Source of the DNA: Desulfocapsa sp.
GTDB lineage: Bacteria > Desulfobacterota > Desulfobulbia > Desulfobulbales > Desulfocapsaceae
Direction of reading: 5' to 3'
Assembly: GCA_022712895.1 (NCBI GenBank)
Contig: JAFLJS010000055.1
Span: 1 to 64,000, forward strand
Length of the DNA stretch: 64,000 nt
In this document: in pieces, positions 1-7,224 of the stretch
Numbering within the stretch: the first letter of the stretch is position 1
Layout: the number at the start of each line of letters is the position of its first letter
The notes under the pieces: generated by a model
The model's database searches: none
What the model saw: the letters and a program-made list of their open reading frames with translations, nothing else
What the model was told of the DNA's origin: nothing
Position numbers and translations under genes: made by a program

Positions 1-1
1 T

Positions 2-127
2 CGGCATCCAGGTTGCTGGGTACCGTTCGAGCGATTTGTTCTCGGTGTACGCTTCAGCGTGCCGGGAACTAATCAGGTCGGTCGGTGTACCGCACAGCTC
101 GGCCGTTCTAGGATGCACGCAGTGCAT
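2..127 (-). CDS. partial ORF of a further integron cassette, unknown
   Basis: An open frame begins at an ATG (127-125, minus strand), a few bases inside the presumed cassette boundary at about 134, and runs 42 codons without a stop to the window edge. I recognise no family. The start lies inside a perfect 15-bp palindrome (104-136), which is unusual for a gene start. An alternative is a frame on the plus strand ending near 170. Its position, right after an attC core in the direction of the cassette genes, is the only support that it is a cassette gene. Confidence 0.25.
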   Translation of the reverse strand, partial: MHCVHPRTAELCGTPTDLISSRHAEAYTENKSLERYPATWMP

Positions 128-136
128 CCTAGAACG
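104..136. repeat. perfect 15-bp palindrome at a cassette boundary
   Basis: Bases 104-118 and 122-136 are exact reverse complements separated by 3 nt (GCA). The left-end core of the adjoining attC (CTAGAAC, 129-135) lies within the right arm. No T-tract follows on either strand, so it is not a typical terminator. It may affect folding of the attC bottom strand or translation of the ORF that starts inside it. Confidence 0.6.
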
Positions 137-259
137 TTTGAGCTCAGGGGCCGCCAGAGATTTGTAACACTGAGCTTTGAATAACTTGTGAATTTAGCAA
201 CAAGACTGAACTTCTGAAAACCGCGCTGCCTGGCGGTCCCTTGCAGCGTGTTGTTATAT
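129..259 (-). other. integron attC site (third from attI)
   Basis: On the minus strand the site opens with ATATAAC (plus strand GTTATAT, 253-259). Two imperfect complementary arms built around GGGACCGCCAG and CTGGCGGCCCC follow, and it closes with a GTTCTAG core (129-135). It is 131 bp, the size of Vibrio-type long attC sites. Its inner part (GAACTTnnGAAAACCGCGC) is nearly identical to attC 1656-1786, so the two are homologous. It lies downstream of the small ORF at 498-716, as expected for that cassette. Confidence 0.65.
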
Positions 260-497
260 GCTTTTTTTGTTTAGCACCTGAGGGTATAGTTATCAATATC
301 CTTGATATGTTATTGTTTTTTTTATTCATGTTTCGTGAAAATTTCATGGGAAAAGCAACGTGGTTAATGCGAATAGGGGACAATTTGGGTTTCTTTTTTT
401 CAGCAGTAACGCTTTTTAGCAAAATTCCAAACCGAAATGTTACTTCATGCTAATAGTGAAGAGCCCACATATCGTTTTCTGATCAAATCAACTATGT

Positions 498-716
498 TCA
501 TCGTGTAGTTATACCGAAATGAATTATTGTAAATGCTGCTAGGGATATTATCCCTGATATGAGTTGGCCCACAGAGAGAACAAGATGGGCATGATTCGAA
601 ATTGTTTTTCTTTTTACAATTCCATGAATTCCCCCAATGACCATTATTGTTCCTGCAATAAATATAACTAATGATGATTGATTTTGGGTCATTGTATTTG
701 TTGTTTTTGCATTCAA
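498..716 (-). CDS. small two-helix membrane protein (cassette 3)
   Basis: Seventy-two codons from a TTG start, or 64 from the in-frame ATG at 692. Neither has a convincing ribosome binding site. Two hydrophobic stretches (about residues 17-34 and 48-66), separated by a short basic segment with KRK, predict a two-helix inner-membrane hairpin. I recognise no family. It lies in cassette orientation between attC sites at 842-951 and 129-259 and is the best coding candidate of that roughly 700-bp cassette. An overlapping longer frame (445-771) is Cys/Asn-rich and looks like a shadow. The 240 bp between its stop and the attC hold no gene I can support. AT-rich composition fits a cassette of foreign origin. 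Confidence 0.4.
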   Translation of the reverse strand: MNAKTTNTMTQNQSSLVIFIAGTIMVIGGIHGIVKRKTISNHAHLVLSVGQLISGIISLAAFTIIHFGITTR

Positions 717-841
717 ATGTGAGTTCTACCTGAGTAAAACAAGTAAAGTCTACAGTAATGAACATATTCAATAGCTATTTCTTCATTCACAGTAAAGATT
801 TTTAGCAAAAGCAATACCTTTAATGATCCATATAACGGCTG

Positions 842-951
842 AATTAACCTGCCCCAAGCAGAATTACCGACCAACGAGAAACGAAGTAAGGTGAATATAA
901 TTACCTCAAAACTTGGCTCGAAGACGGGCGTGCTTGGGGTCAGCGTTAAAT
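842..951 (-). other. integron attC site (second from attI)
   Basis: The outer arms are strongly complementary: plus-strand TTAACCTGCCCCAAGCA (844-860) against TGCTTGGGGTCAGCGTTAA (931-949). They differ by one mismatch and a few extra bases in the right arm, the kind of extrahelical bases that set strand choice in attC sites. Cores are GTTAAAT (945-951) and the reverse complement of GTTAATT (842-848). It is 110 bp and unrelated in inner sequence to the other two attC sites, so this cassette probably came from another array. It follows higA, as expected for the 3' end of the HigBA cassette. Confidence 0.72.
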
Positions 952-1008
952 GATTTGTTCTCTTTTTAATGGTTTTCTATGTTATTATGGATCTTTACCC
1001 TGCAACTA

Positions 1009-1308
1009 TCAGGCAGTAGTAGTTTGCAAAGGGATAATCTCACTCTTGATTTTCACCATATTTTGTCTGGCAATCTTAAGGTCATAACTAATTTGCAGGT
1101 TCATCCAAAATTGTGCGGTGGTGTTGAAGTATCTAGCTAACCTAAGAGCAGTATCAATGCTGACACCCCGCTTTTGTCTTACAACATCATTGATTCTAGG
1201 TGCTGGAATGCGCAGAGCAATTGCCAGAGCATTAACACTCATGCTTAAAGGTTCAAGATATTCTTCTTTGATGATTTCGCCAGGGTGGATTGGTCGCATA
1301 TTATTCAT
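1009..1308 (-). CDS. higA: HigA-family antitoxin
   Basis: A 99-residue XRE-type helix-turn-helix antitoxin of the HigA/VapA class. It opens with the family signature around RPIHPGEIIKEE, followed by an HTH at about residues 22-60 and the typical TAQFWMNLQ segment near residue 85. It should bind and neutralise the HigB toxin encoded 12 nt upstream and repress the shared promoter. Start is ATG 1308; ATG 1299 is in frame and possible. Toxin-before-antitoxin order is the rule for HigBA. The pair forms cassette 2 of the integron; toxin-antitoxin cassettes with their own promoter are common in chromosomal integrons and are thought to stabilise the array. Confidence 0.9.
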   Translation of the reverse strand: MNNMRPIHPGEIIKEEYLEPLSMSVNALAIALRIPAPRINDVVRQKRGVSIDTALRLARYFNTTAQFWMNLQISYDLKIARQNMVKIKSEIIPLQTTTA

Positions 1309-1320
1309 AATCTGTTCCTC

Positions 1321-1596
1321 CTAGTGGTAATCGGTTATTTCTACATCGCAAGGCTCGTCAGACCATACAAAGCATACACGCCATTGTTTGTTGATTCTTA
1401 TACTGTGCTGTCCTTGCCTGTCTCCCCCTAGTTTTTCAAGCCTGTTACCTGGTGGAGATCGTAAATCAAGTAGTTCGGCTACACTGTCAAGCATTTGGAG
1501 TTTACGTTCTGCTTGCTCCTGAAAAGCCCTGAATTGCTTTGGGTATTTCCCTTCGTAAAGAGCTTGTGTGTGCTTGCATTTGAAGTTCTTTATCAT
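1321..1596 (-). CDS. higB: HigB-family toxin (RelE-like mRNA interferase)
   Basis: A 91-residue HigB toxin of the RelE/ParE fold, expected to cleave mRNA on the ribosome when free of HigA. Recognisable stretches are the RSPPGNRLEKL loop, the QHSIRINKQWRVCF core strand with its Arg residues, and a C-terminal VEITDYH. I place the start at ATG 1596; an in-frame TTG two codons upstream is also open. A promoter ends only about 9 nt before this ATG (see 1605-1643), so the mRNA may be leaderless or nearly so. It is followed by higA after 12 nt. Forms cassette 2 between attC 1656-1786 and attC 842-951. Confidence 0.88.
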   Translation of the reverse strand: MIKNFKCKHTQALYEGKYPKQFRAFQEQAERKLQMLDSVAELLDLRSPPGNRLEKLGGDRQGQHSIRINKQWRVCFVWSDEPCDVEITDYH

Positions 1597-1604
1597 AAAC
1601 AAAA

Positions 1605-1643
1605 GGTATAATGAAACGCATTAAATGTCAAGCGTTATGCGTT
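1605..1643 (-). promoter_or_regulatory. higBA promoter with overlapping operator
   Basis: On the minus strand TTGACA (1631-1626) and TATACC (1610-1605) form a sigma-70-like promoter with a 15-nt spacer. An exact inverted repeat AACGCAT...ATGCGTT (1615-1621 and 1637-1643) brackets the -35 element, a good candidate for the HigA operator. Predicted transcription would start around 1598, next to the higB ATG at 1596. Confidence 0.55.
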
Positions 1644-1655
1644 TTGTTGGGGGGA

Positions 1656-1786
1656 AGAGAACGACCGGTATAAGGGGCTTGCGGGATTTACAGCAACCAC
1701 GCTTGAATTACCTGTGAGTTTACCAGCAAGGCTGAACTTTGGAAAACCGCGCTGCCCGCAAGTCCCTCTTGATACCATTGTTATGT
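1656..1786 (-). other. integron attC site (first from attI)
   Basis: This 131-bp site ends cassette 1. Minus strand: ACATAAC core (plus 1780-1786), an arm containing GAGGGACTTGCGGG, a spacer, a complementary arm CCCGCAAGCCCC, then GTTCTCT (1656-1662). The ACATAAC core is the exact complement of the GTTATGT found at the attI junction (2803-2809), which is where the other half of this cassette's core ends up after integration. The inner part is near-identical to attC 129-259. Confidence 0.7.
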
Positions 1787-1799
1787 ATTTATAATTTTT

Positions 1800-2771
1800 T
1801 CAACCATTTCCTTTTGGAAACATTGCCAAAGAAATACCATCATTCTGTTGTAATAACTTTAAAACATTCGGCTTAACAATTGAGTCCAAATGATTATAAT
1901 GAATGAACATTCTAGTTATGCCTTCTGCGCCACAGCCAATTTGATAAGTTTCAAATGTAAACTCAATAGCATACTCATGTAGATTAAAAAGATTAAAATT
2001 TTCATATGCTGGTTTTGTTCCTGCAATGACTGATTCAGGATTTCTTTTTCTCATATTAGGAGAAAGTAACTGTGAGCGTACTATTTCAGACAAGTATTTT
2101 AAATGCTTTTCAGAAATAAGTAGTTCTTGAATTGTTAAAGGTTGAAATGGATTAATGCTATAATTTTGTACGCGAGTTTCCGTTCCGCGATGAGCTGAAT
2201 AATTCGAATACCGTTCGATTGTGTATCTTAAGCTGATCACATGGTTGTCTCTTCGTACCACTTCATATCTACCTCTCAGCCATATTATTACAGGTTCTGA
2301 GGGTTTGGGGGTTTCTCTCAGTACTTTTAACCCGTTCTGGTACTCAACAAGAAACTCATTTCCCCATAACTCTATATTTCGGGATACAATTCGAGCTGTA
2401 GGGTCTTGAAAGTCTGGAAATTCGAAATCGAAACCAATTTTTGTTTTTGACAAATCTGTATGAGATATTTTTCTTTTTACCTCAGTTGCTGGAGATTGAA
2501 ATACTGCCGAATCTGATGCTGTAAATTCAGAAATTAATAATTTTTTGTATTGCCGAAGAGAATTTCGATCTATTTCTTTTTTGTGAGCTCTTCTGTGACA
2601 AATAGGACAAAGTGCAATCAAATTTTGGTATTCATGCGTTTTACATTTAGACCATGGAACTATATGATGTATATCAAGTTCGGTATTACCACATCTTGGT
2701 ATTGCACACCTGTGACCAGCCTCTACTAATACTGCTCGACGTATTTCTGCTGGAATTGATGGACGATTCAT
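1800..2771 (-). CDS. HNH endonuclease-domain protein (cassette 1)
   Basis: A 323-residue protein whose first 80 residues are a zinc-supported HNH nuclease domain: Cys22/Cys27 and Cys55/Cys58 as metal knuckles, His35-His36 of the active site, Asn50 and His59 of the finger. The remaining 240 residues, rich in beta-like stretches, match nothing I know and may give target specificity. Such proteins in cassettes are often restriction or phage-defence nucleases; that role is inference. The ATG lies about 32 nt inside the attI/cassette junction and the stop is 14 nt before attC 1656-1786, so the gene fills its cassette. As the cassette nearest attI it would be the most recently inserted and best expressed. 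Codon use is AT-rich compared with the backbone beyond 4 kb. Confidence 0.85.
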   Translation of the reverse strand: MNRPSIPAEIRRAVLVEAGHRCAIPRCGNTELDIHHIVPWSKCKTHEYQNLIALCPICHRRAHKKEIDRNSLRQYKKLLISEFTASDSAVFQSPATEVKRKISHTDLSKTKIGFDFEFPDFQDPTARIVSRNIELWGNEFLVEYQNGLKVLRETPKPSEPVIIWLRGRYEVVRRDNHVISLRYTIERYSNYSAHRGTETRVQNYSINPFQPLTIQELLISEKHLKYLSEIVRSQLLSPNMRKRNPESVIAGTKPAYENFNLFNLHEYAIEFTFETYQIGCGAEGITRMFIHYNHLDSIVKPNVLKLLQQNDGISLAMFPKGNG

Positions 2772-2802
2772 TTGATTTCAACTAACTGAAGTTACATTTT
2801 TT

Positions 2803-2960
2803 ACATAACAGTACGAATACATGGACAATGTCCATAATATCACCTTATAACTAGTCACTTTTTCCACTTATCCCACGATTAAACTGAGGCACATGGAAAA
2901 AGGTGTCCACTTATTACTTTTCCCTTCATATTGTCCATATGATACGATATTATCATAGGT
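2803..2960 (-). other. attI recombination region
   Basis: Between the divergent intI start (2961) and cassette 1. The crossover core is the minus-strand GTTATGT (plus ACATAAC, 2803-2809); cut between G and TT it gives cassette 1 an R' core perfectly complementary to the R'' core of its attC. The motif TGTCCAT occurs at 2829-2835 and 2932-2938, with ATGGACA at 2821-2827. These could be the extra integrase-binding direct repeats that attI sites carry, or an operator. The exact extent is not determinable from sequence alone. Confidence 0.6.
2821..2851 (+). promoter_or_regulatory. candidate intI promoter with palindromic operator
   Basis: TGGACA (2822-2827) and TATAAC (2846-2851), 18 nt apart, make a plausible promoter reading toward intI, about 110 nt upstream of its ATG. 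The perfect palindrome ATGGACA-A-TGTCCAT (2821-2835) covers the -35 element. Integron integrase genes are often LexA-controlled, so this may be an SOS-type operator of this lineage. I do not know the local LexA motif. Confidence 0.4.
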
Positions 2961-3974
2961 ATGATGGAAAATAAAACAAAAAAATTCACACCTGATCCTG
3001 ATCTAAAATTAATGGATCAAGTTCGAGAAACATTGAGATATTACCATTATGCTCATTCAACTGAAAAAACTTATTGTCAGTGGATTCTGAGATATGTCTA
3101 TTTTTACGATAAGAAGCGACATCCAAAAGAAATGGGAGGCCGTGAGGTTGAACGTTTTTTATCGCATTTAGCAACACATGGAAAAGTTGCTGCCTCAACC
3201 CAGAGACAAGCGCTTAACGCTATAGTTTTTCTATATCGTGATGTTCTTCAAAATCCTCTTGATCGATCCATAGCTCCTATCCGCGCTAAACGTAAGCGTC
3301 ACCCCCCTACCGTCCTTACAGAAGATGAAGTTGAAAGGGTCTTGTCGCAAATGAAAGGTACCCACCTATTGATGGCTAAATTGATCTATGGCACAGGGAT
3401 ACGTCTTATGGAGTGTATACGCTTACGCATACAGGACGTTGATTTTGGCCAGAGACAGCTATTTATTCGCTCTGGCAAAGGTGGCAAAGATAGAACTACA
3501 TTTTTGCCTCGTTTAGTTTACAACGAACTTCATGAGCATATAGAACGTGTGAAAAAACTGCATCGTACAGATCTTGAGCAAGGTTTTGGTGAAGCGTACT
3601 TACCAAATGCACTTGCCAGAAAATATCGAAAAGCAGCTTGGGAGGCACCTTGGCAATATGTATTCCCAGGAAAAACACGCTCAATAGATCCAAGGAGTAA
3701 AAAAGAACGCAGGCATCACGTGCTTGAATCGGGCCTCCAAAAAGCCGTTAAATCGGCTGTAAGAAAATCAGGGATCGACAAGCGAGCAACCGTCCATACC
3801 CTACGACATTCTTTTGCCACGCATATGCTTGAAAATGGAACCAATATCCGTGTACTTCAAGAGCTTCTCGGCCATGCCGATGTGAAAACAACAGAAATCT
3901 ACACTCACGTAATGCGAAAAGATATTGATGGATTGCAAAACCCATTAGATCGCTTGTATAGCAATCTCAAGTGA
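2961..3974 (+). CDS. intI: integron integrase (tyrosine recombinase)
   Basis: A 337-residue tyrosine recombinase that inserts and excises cassettes at attI and attC. The catalytic set R148, K173 or K176, H279, R282, H305 and Y314 is complete. Between residues about 210 and 236 it has the extra segment unique to integron integrases (LPNALARKYRKAAWEAPWQY), which separates IntI from XerC/D and phage integrases. The N-terminal SAM-like core-binding domain spans about 15-100. Start is ATG 2961, with ATG 2964 as alternative; no clear Shine-Dalgarno. It is divergent from the cassette genes, the canonical arrangement. Intact, so the platform may be active. It overlaps no neighbour; a truncated TrkA-C remnant follows within 20 nt. 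Confidence 0.95.
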   Translation: MMENKTKKFTPDPDLKLMDQVRETLRYYHYAHSTEKTYCQWILRYVYFYDKKRHPKEMGGREVERFLSHLATHGKVAASTQRQALNAIVFLYRDVLQNPLDRSIAPIRAKRKRHPPTVLTEDEVERVLSQMKGTHLLMAKLIYGTGIRLMECIRLRIQDVDFGQRQLFIRSGKGGKDRTTFLPRLVYNELHEHIERVKKLHRTDLEQGFGEAYLPNALARKYRKAAWEAPWQYVFPGKTRSIDPRSKKERRHHVLESGLQKAVKSAVRKSGIDKRATVHTLRHSFATHMLENGTNIRVLQELLGHADVKTTEIYTHVMRKDIDGLQNPLDRLYSNLK

Positions 3975-3993
3975 CAGGAGGAGCATCAAAGGT

Positions 3994-4107
3994 GTGAAAA
4001 TGCAGTTTAACCCCAAAGCTGATATAGTGATACTTGCTGAAGATATACTCATCGTGCTGGATCAATATAAACAAATTTCAGCATTGCAAAAAGAAATGCG
4101 AGGATAG
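3994..4107 (+). pseudogene. remnant of a TrkA-C (RCK-C) domain
   Basis: The frame ending at TAG 4107 reads VKMQFNPKADIVILAED, then ILIVLDQYKQISALQ. This fits the last 35-45 residues of a TrkA-C domain (NP.AD..I..GD.LIVLG....I..L). The same frame stays open upstream into the intI 3' end, but nothing earlier resembles the domain. A good AGGAGG stands 12 nt before a GTG at 3994, so it could be translated as a 37-codon peptide. I read it as the 3' stub of a transporter-linked regulatory gene cut off when the integron inserted or rearranged. It abuts a CPA2 antiporter, the transporter type that usually carries TrkA domains. Confidence 0.5.
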
Positions 4108-4120
4108 GTGATTCCACCCC

Positions 4121-5338
4121 ATGGTATTACAGCTTTCATCAATCAGTGGGCTTGGCCTTCTTCTGCTTTGCGGATATCTCTGTGGCCAGCTTGCACGAGC
4201 TTTCAAACTTCCAGCTCTTATCGGCTATCTTGCCGCTGGCGTTCTATTAGGTAAATCAGGCCTGCATATTTTCTCAACGCACCAGCTGGAGCAGTTGAGT
4301 TTTATCCCCTCTCTCTCCCTTGGCTGCATAGCTTTTCTCATTGGTTCAGAACTACAACTCAGCTCTTTAAAAAAACTGGGCAGTGGAATCATCGTGGTTA
4401 TTCTGGCCGAATCGTTCATGGCCTTCTTTCTCGTCACAGCAGCTATTTTCTTTTTCACCGGCAACCTGCCGCTATCACTTCTTTTGGGGGCTCTTGCACC
4501 TGCCACGGCACCGGCAGGCACGGTGGCTATAATTCAGGAATACAGGGCAAAAGGTACTCTCACCAAAGCACTGTATATCATTGTTGCCTTCGATGATGGG
4601 CTTGCTGTTATCATTTTCGGTTTCGCACTGGCAGTATCCAAAGCCATGCTCAGCGCCTCAGCAGATATGCCGACATTATCCATCCTTGCTGAACTGTGGA
4701 AACCACTACAGGAAATTGGACTGAGCCTTGCACTGGGCACTGCAATCGGCTGTTTTTTCTCCTGGCTTATTCGTAAAACAGGTGATGGCAAAGACAAGCT
4801 GATTGTACTCTTTTGGGCAGTTCTTTTTGCAGTGGGAATCGCTGAGCGCTATCACCTCTCACCCATTATTGTCTGCATGACCATTGGTTTTCTTTTTACA
4901 AATATCTGTGAACGATCAATCATCATCAGGACTAGAGCTGTAATCCAACAGGTAATGGGCCTGCTCTTTGTGCTTTTTTTTGGAATGGCAGGTCTGCATC
5001 TTGACCCAACCCTGCTTCCGGATTTGGGACTCATCGGGATCATCTACATCGTTGCCAGAAGTGCAGGAAAACTTATCGGCGCCTGGGCAGGTGCCACTAC
5101 CATGAGTATGTCCCTGACCGAGCGCCGCTACCTGGGGCTTGGCCTCCTCTCTCAAGCAGGTGTAGCCATTGGCCTGGCTCTTCTAGTAACACAGGAGCTC
5201 TCTCATATTCCAGGTGCTGAACTCATTGGGCTGAAAATACTCTCCGTTATCACTGCCACTTCCATCGTCTTTGAGATAATCGGTCCCATTGCAGCAAAAT
5301 ATGCCTTGCTGAAAACCGGTGACATACAAGAGGATTAA
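4121..5338 (+). CDS. CPA2-family cation/proton antiporter
   Basis: A 405-residue polytopic membrane protein with about 12-13 hydrophobic helices, of the monovalent cation:proton antiporter-2 (KefB/NapA-like) family. The helix-5 carboxylate pair is visible in AFDDGLAV, and the helix-4 unwound region near APATAPAGTVA. It should exchange Na+ or K+ for H+ across the inner membrane. It lacks the C-terminal TrkA-N/TrkA-C regulatory part of Kef proteins, while a TrkA-C stub lies just upstream and a CBS protein starts 4 nt after its stop. Start at ATG 4121. Which ion it moves cannot be told from sequence. Confidence 0.88.
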   Translation: MVLQLSSISGLGLLLLCGYLCGQLARAFKLPALIGYLAAGVLLGKSGLHIFSTHQLEQLSFIPSLSLGCIAFLIGSELQLSSLKKLGSGIIVVILAESFMAFFLVTAAIFFFTGNLPLSLLLGALAPATAPAGTVAIIQEYRAKGTLTKALYIIVAFDDGLAVIIFGFALAVSKAMLSASADMPTLSILAELWKPLQEIGLSLALGTAIGCFFSWLIRKTGDGKDKLIVLFWAVLFAVGIAERYHLSPIIVCMTIGFLFTNICERSIIIRTRAVIQQVMGLLFVLFFGMAGLHLDPTLLPDLGLIGIIYIVARSAGKLIGAWAGATTMSMSLTERRYLGLGLLSQAGVAIGLALLVTQELSHIPGAELIGLKILSVITATSIVFEIIGPIAAKYALLKTGDIQED

Positions 5339-5341
5339 AAC

Positions 5342-5806
5342 GTGAAACAGAAACGACTCTCCGCCACAGTTGCAGAATTTATAGAAATCTTACACGAGAG
5401 AAAACTGGCACGAGTATACCCTGATGCTGACATAAAAGAGGTTATCAGTGCCTTTGCCGACACCGGACATACCCGCTTGCTCTATGTGGTGAGTAGGGAG
5501 CAGAAGTTACTGGGTGTTATATCAACAGGTAATCTAGCAAGAAGCCTGCTTATTCACCTTCGGGGACCTGAGATCGATAGCCTGCAGCTGATGCATGCAA
5601 TCACTTCAGAGACCGCTGCCGACCTTATAGACAGGCCACTGATGACAGCCTACCTTTCTGACACAATTGAGCCAATCTTAAAACGGATGGTTGCGGCAAA
5701 TATAAAAGAAATTCCAATACTTGACAACGAAGAACATCTGGTGGGAGATCTGACACTGGTGGATATACTTCATATCTGTGCAGATGATATTGTTACGGGT
5801 AAATAA
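5342..5806 (+). CDS. tandem CBS-domain protein
   Basis: A 154-residue soluble protein of two CBS motifs (about residues 15-75 and 90-148), each with the usual hydrophobic strand pattern (RLLYVV...LLGVIS, EIPILD...LVGDLT). CBS pairs bind adenosine nucleotides and gate enzymes or transporters. The GTG start is 4 nt after the antiporter stop with AAGAGGA ahead of it, so the two genes are co-transcribed and it probably regulates the antiporter in trans. The ligand cannot be predicted. Confidence 0.85.
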   Translation: MKQKRLSATVAEFIEILHERKLARVYPDADIKEVISAFADTGHTRLLYVVSREQKLLGVISTGNLARSLLIHLRGPEIDSLQLMHAITSETAADLIDRPLMTAYLSDTIEPILKRMVAANIKEIPILDNEEHLVGDLTLVDILHICADDIVTGK

Positions 5807-5824
5807 GGGAAAAACAATGGCATC

Positions 5825-5855
5825 CCGGATCAGATGAATACAACTTCAGATCCGG
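5825..5855. terminator. hairpin between convergent genes
   Basis: CCGGATC (5825-5831) and GATCCGG (5849-5855) form a 7-bp stem with a 17-nt loop between the convergent CBS and FmdB-type genes. There is no T-run, so terminator function is a guess. Confidence 0.3.
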
Positions 5856-5868
5856 AATGGCAAAAAGA

Positions 5869-6144
5869 TCAGCTGGCGGTGGTGGCACATGGGCAACTGT
5901 CACTGTTTTTACAAGGAGGTGCTGCGGCGGGTGTACTACTCTTCTTCTCAGCTTTTTTGGGTTTAGCAGATGAATAACCATCCGCATACCAGCCGCCACC
6001 TTTCAGTTGAAAAGAACTTCTGGACATAATTTTTTTTACGGGACCACCGCATTCCGGGCAATCCTGTAAAGGATCATCAGCTATTCGCTGTTGCACTTCA
6101 TGGACAATCTCACAGGCTGGACATTCATATTCGTAAACTGGCAT
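5869..6144 (-). CDS. FmdB-family zinc-ribbon regulatory protein
   Basis: A 91-residue protein beginning MPVYEYECPAC, the hallmark of the FmdB/CxxC putative regulatory family. The zinc ribbon uses Cys8/Cys11 and Cys29/Cys32. The tail is low-complexity (Lys/Ser/Ala/Pro) and ends in another Cys cluster (CPC). I chose ATG 6144 over the longer open frame (to 6210) because it matches the family start and has GGAG 6 nt upstream. The precise role is unknown; in methylotrophs FmdB is tied to formamidase/amidase regulation. Confidence 0.85.
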   Translation of the reverse strand: MPVYEYECPACEIVHEVQQRIADDPLQDCPECGGPVKKIMSRSSFQLKGGGWYADGYSSAKPKKAEKKSSTPAAAPPCKNSDSCPCATTAS

Positions 6145-6447
6145 TTTCAACTCCGACTGTACGTTTCTCTCTGTTGGGGGAAAGGATCGATCTGGCGTAA
6201 ATAATCTCATTTGTTTTTACGCTCAACACTGGTGCTACCTTAATGCGTGTTTTCGACATGTCAACTCCTGCTTTTCTGTCTTCTCAAAAGTGTCTCACCT
6301 CTTGAGGCCCCTTGACTTTTGCCCCTGTCGATATACTATCAAAGAATTCGTCTGATAATCTCAGATAATTGTGCGGGTTGTTCTCTTTTTTGAGAACTGG
6401 TCGCATTGCCAGGCTAAAAGACAAAACCACAACAAAAAAGCATAAAA

Positions 6448-7224
6448 ATGATTGGTATTTTTGATTCAGGGATAGGCGGCATGACGGTTGCCCGTGCCAT
6501 AGAGCAACTCCTGCCCGACCATCCGCTGATCTACTTTGGGGATATTGCACGGACACCCTACGGTCCCAAAAGTCCGGAAACAATCATCAATTACTCCATT
6601 CGTAATACTGAGTTTCTATTGGAGAAGGGAGCAAAACTCATCATTATTGCCTGTAATTCCGCCTCATCGGTTGCTACCGAAACTCTGCGTCAACGTTTTC
6701 AGGTTCCAATTATTGAAGTGATCAGCCCGGCAGTTAAAAAGGCGATAAAGATCAGCAAAAGCGGACGAATTGGAATTATAGGTACTAAGGCCACAGTGAA
6801 GAGCAACGTCTACCGGGACAAAATCCAAAAGAGAGAACCGGATTTCGAGGTGTTTTCCATGGCCTGCCCCTTGCTTGTGCCACTGGTTGAAGAAGGATGG
6901 CTGAATAAACGGGAAACAAAGATGATCATCAGACGCTATTTGCACCCGTTAAAAAACAAACAGATAGATACTCTGGTACTCGGTTGCACCCATTATCCGC
7001 TGCTAACAGATCTGATTCAGGCACGGATCGGCAAAAAGGTACAACTCATTGACTCTTCCATCGAGACAGCTCACTACGCAAAAGAGTACCTTGAAAATCA
7101 CCCACAACTTGTTCCACAAGAGGCAGATGCCAGCCATACATACTACACATCTGACAGTACTGAGACAGCCAGAAAAGTAGCCAAACGTATCTTCAATCGT
7201 CCCATGGAGCTTATTGTTGCATGA
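6448..7224 (+). CDS. murI: glutamate racemase
   Basis: A 258-residue cofactor-independent racemase making D-glutamate for peptidoglycan. The N-terminal GIFDSGIGGMTV, the first catalytic Cys69 in ACNS, and the second, Cys180 in GCTHYP, are all present, as is the YFGDIARTPYG loop. First gene of a tightly coupled run: its TGA overlaps the lolA ATG (ATGA at 7221-7224). Start ATG 6448 fits the family N-terminus, though the ribosome binding site is weak. Cytoplasmic. Confidence 0.97.
   Translation: MIGIFDSGIGGMTVARAIEQLLPDHPLIYFGDIARTPYGPKSPETIINYSIRNTEFLLEKGAKLIIIACNSASSVATETLRQRFQVPIIEVISPAVKKAIKISKSGRIGIIGTKATVKSNVYRDKIQKREPDFEVFSMACPLLVPLVEEGWLNKRETKMIIRRYLHPLKNKQIDTLVLGCTHYPLLTDLIQARIGKKVQLIDSSIETAHYAKEYLENHPQLVPQEADASHTYYTSDSTETARKVAKRIFNRPMELIVA

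Noticed and set aside
144..453. Overlapping ORFs on both strands in cassette 3
   Set aside because: They run into the attC site and are low-complexity; treated as non-coding.
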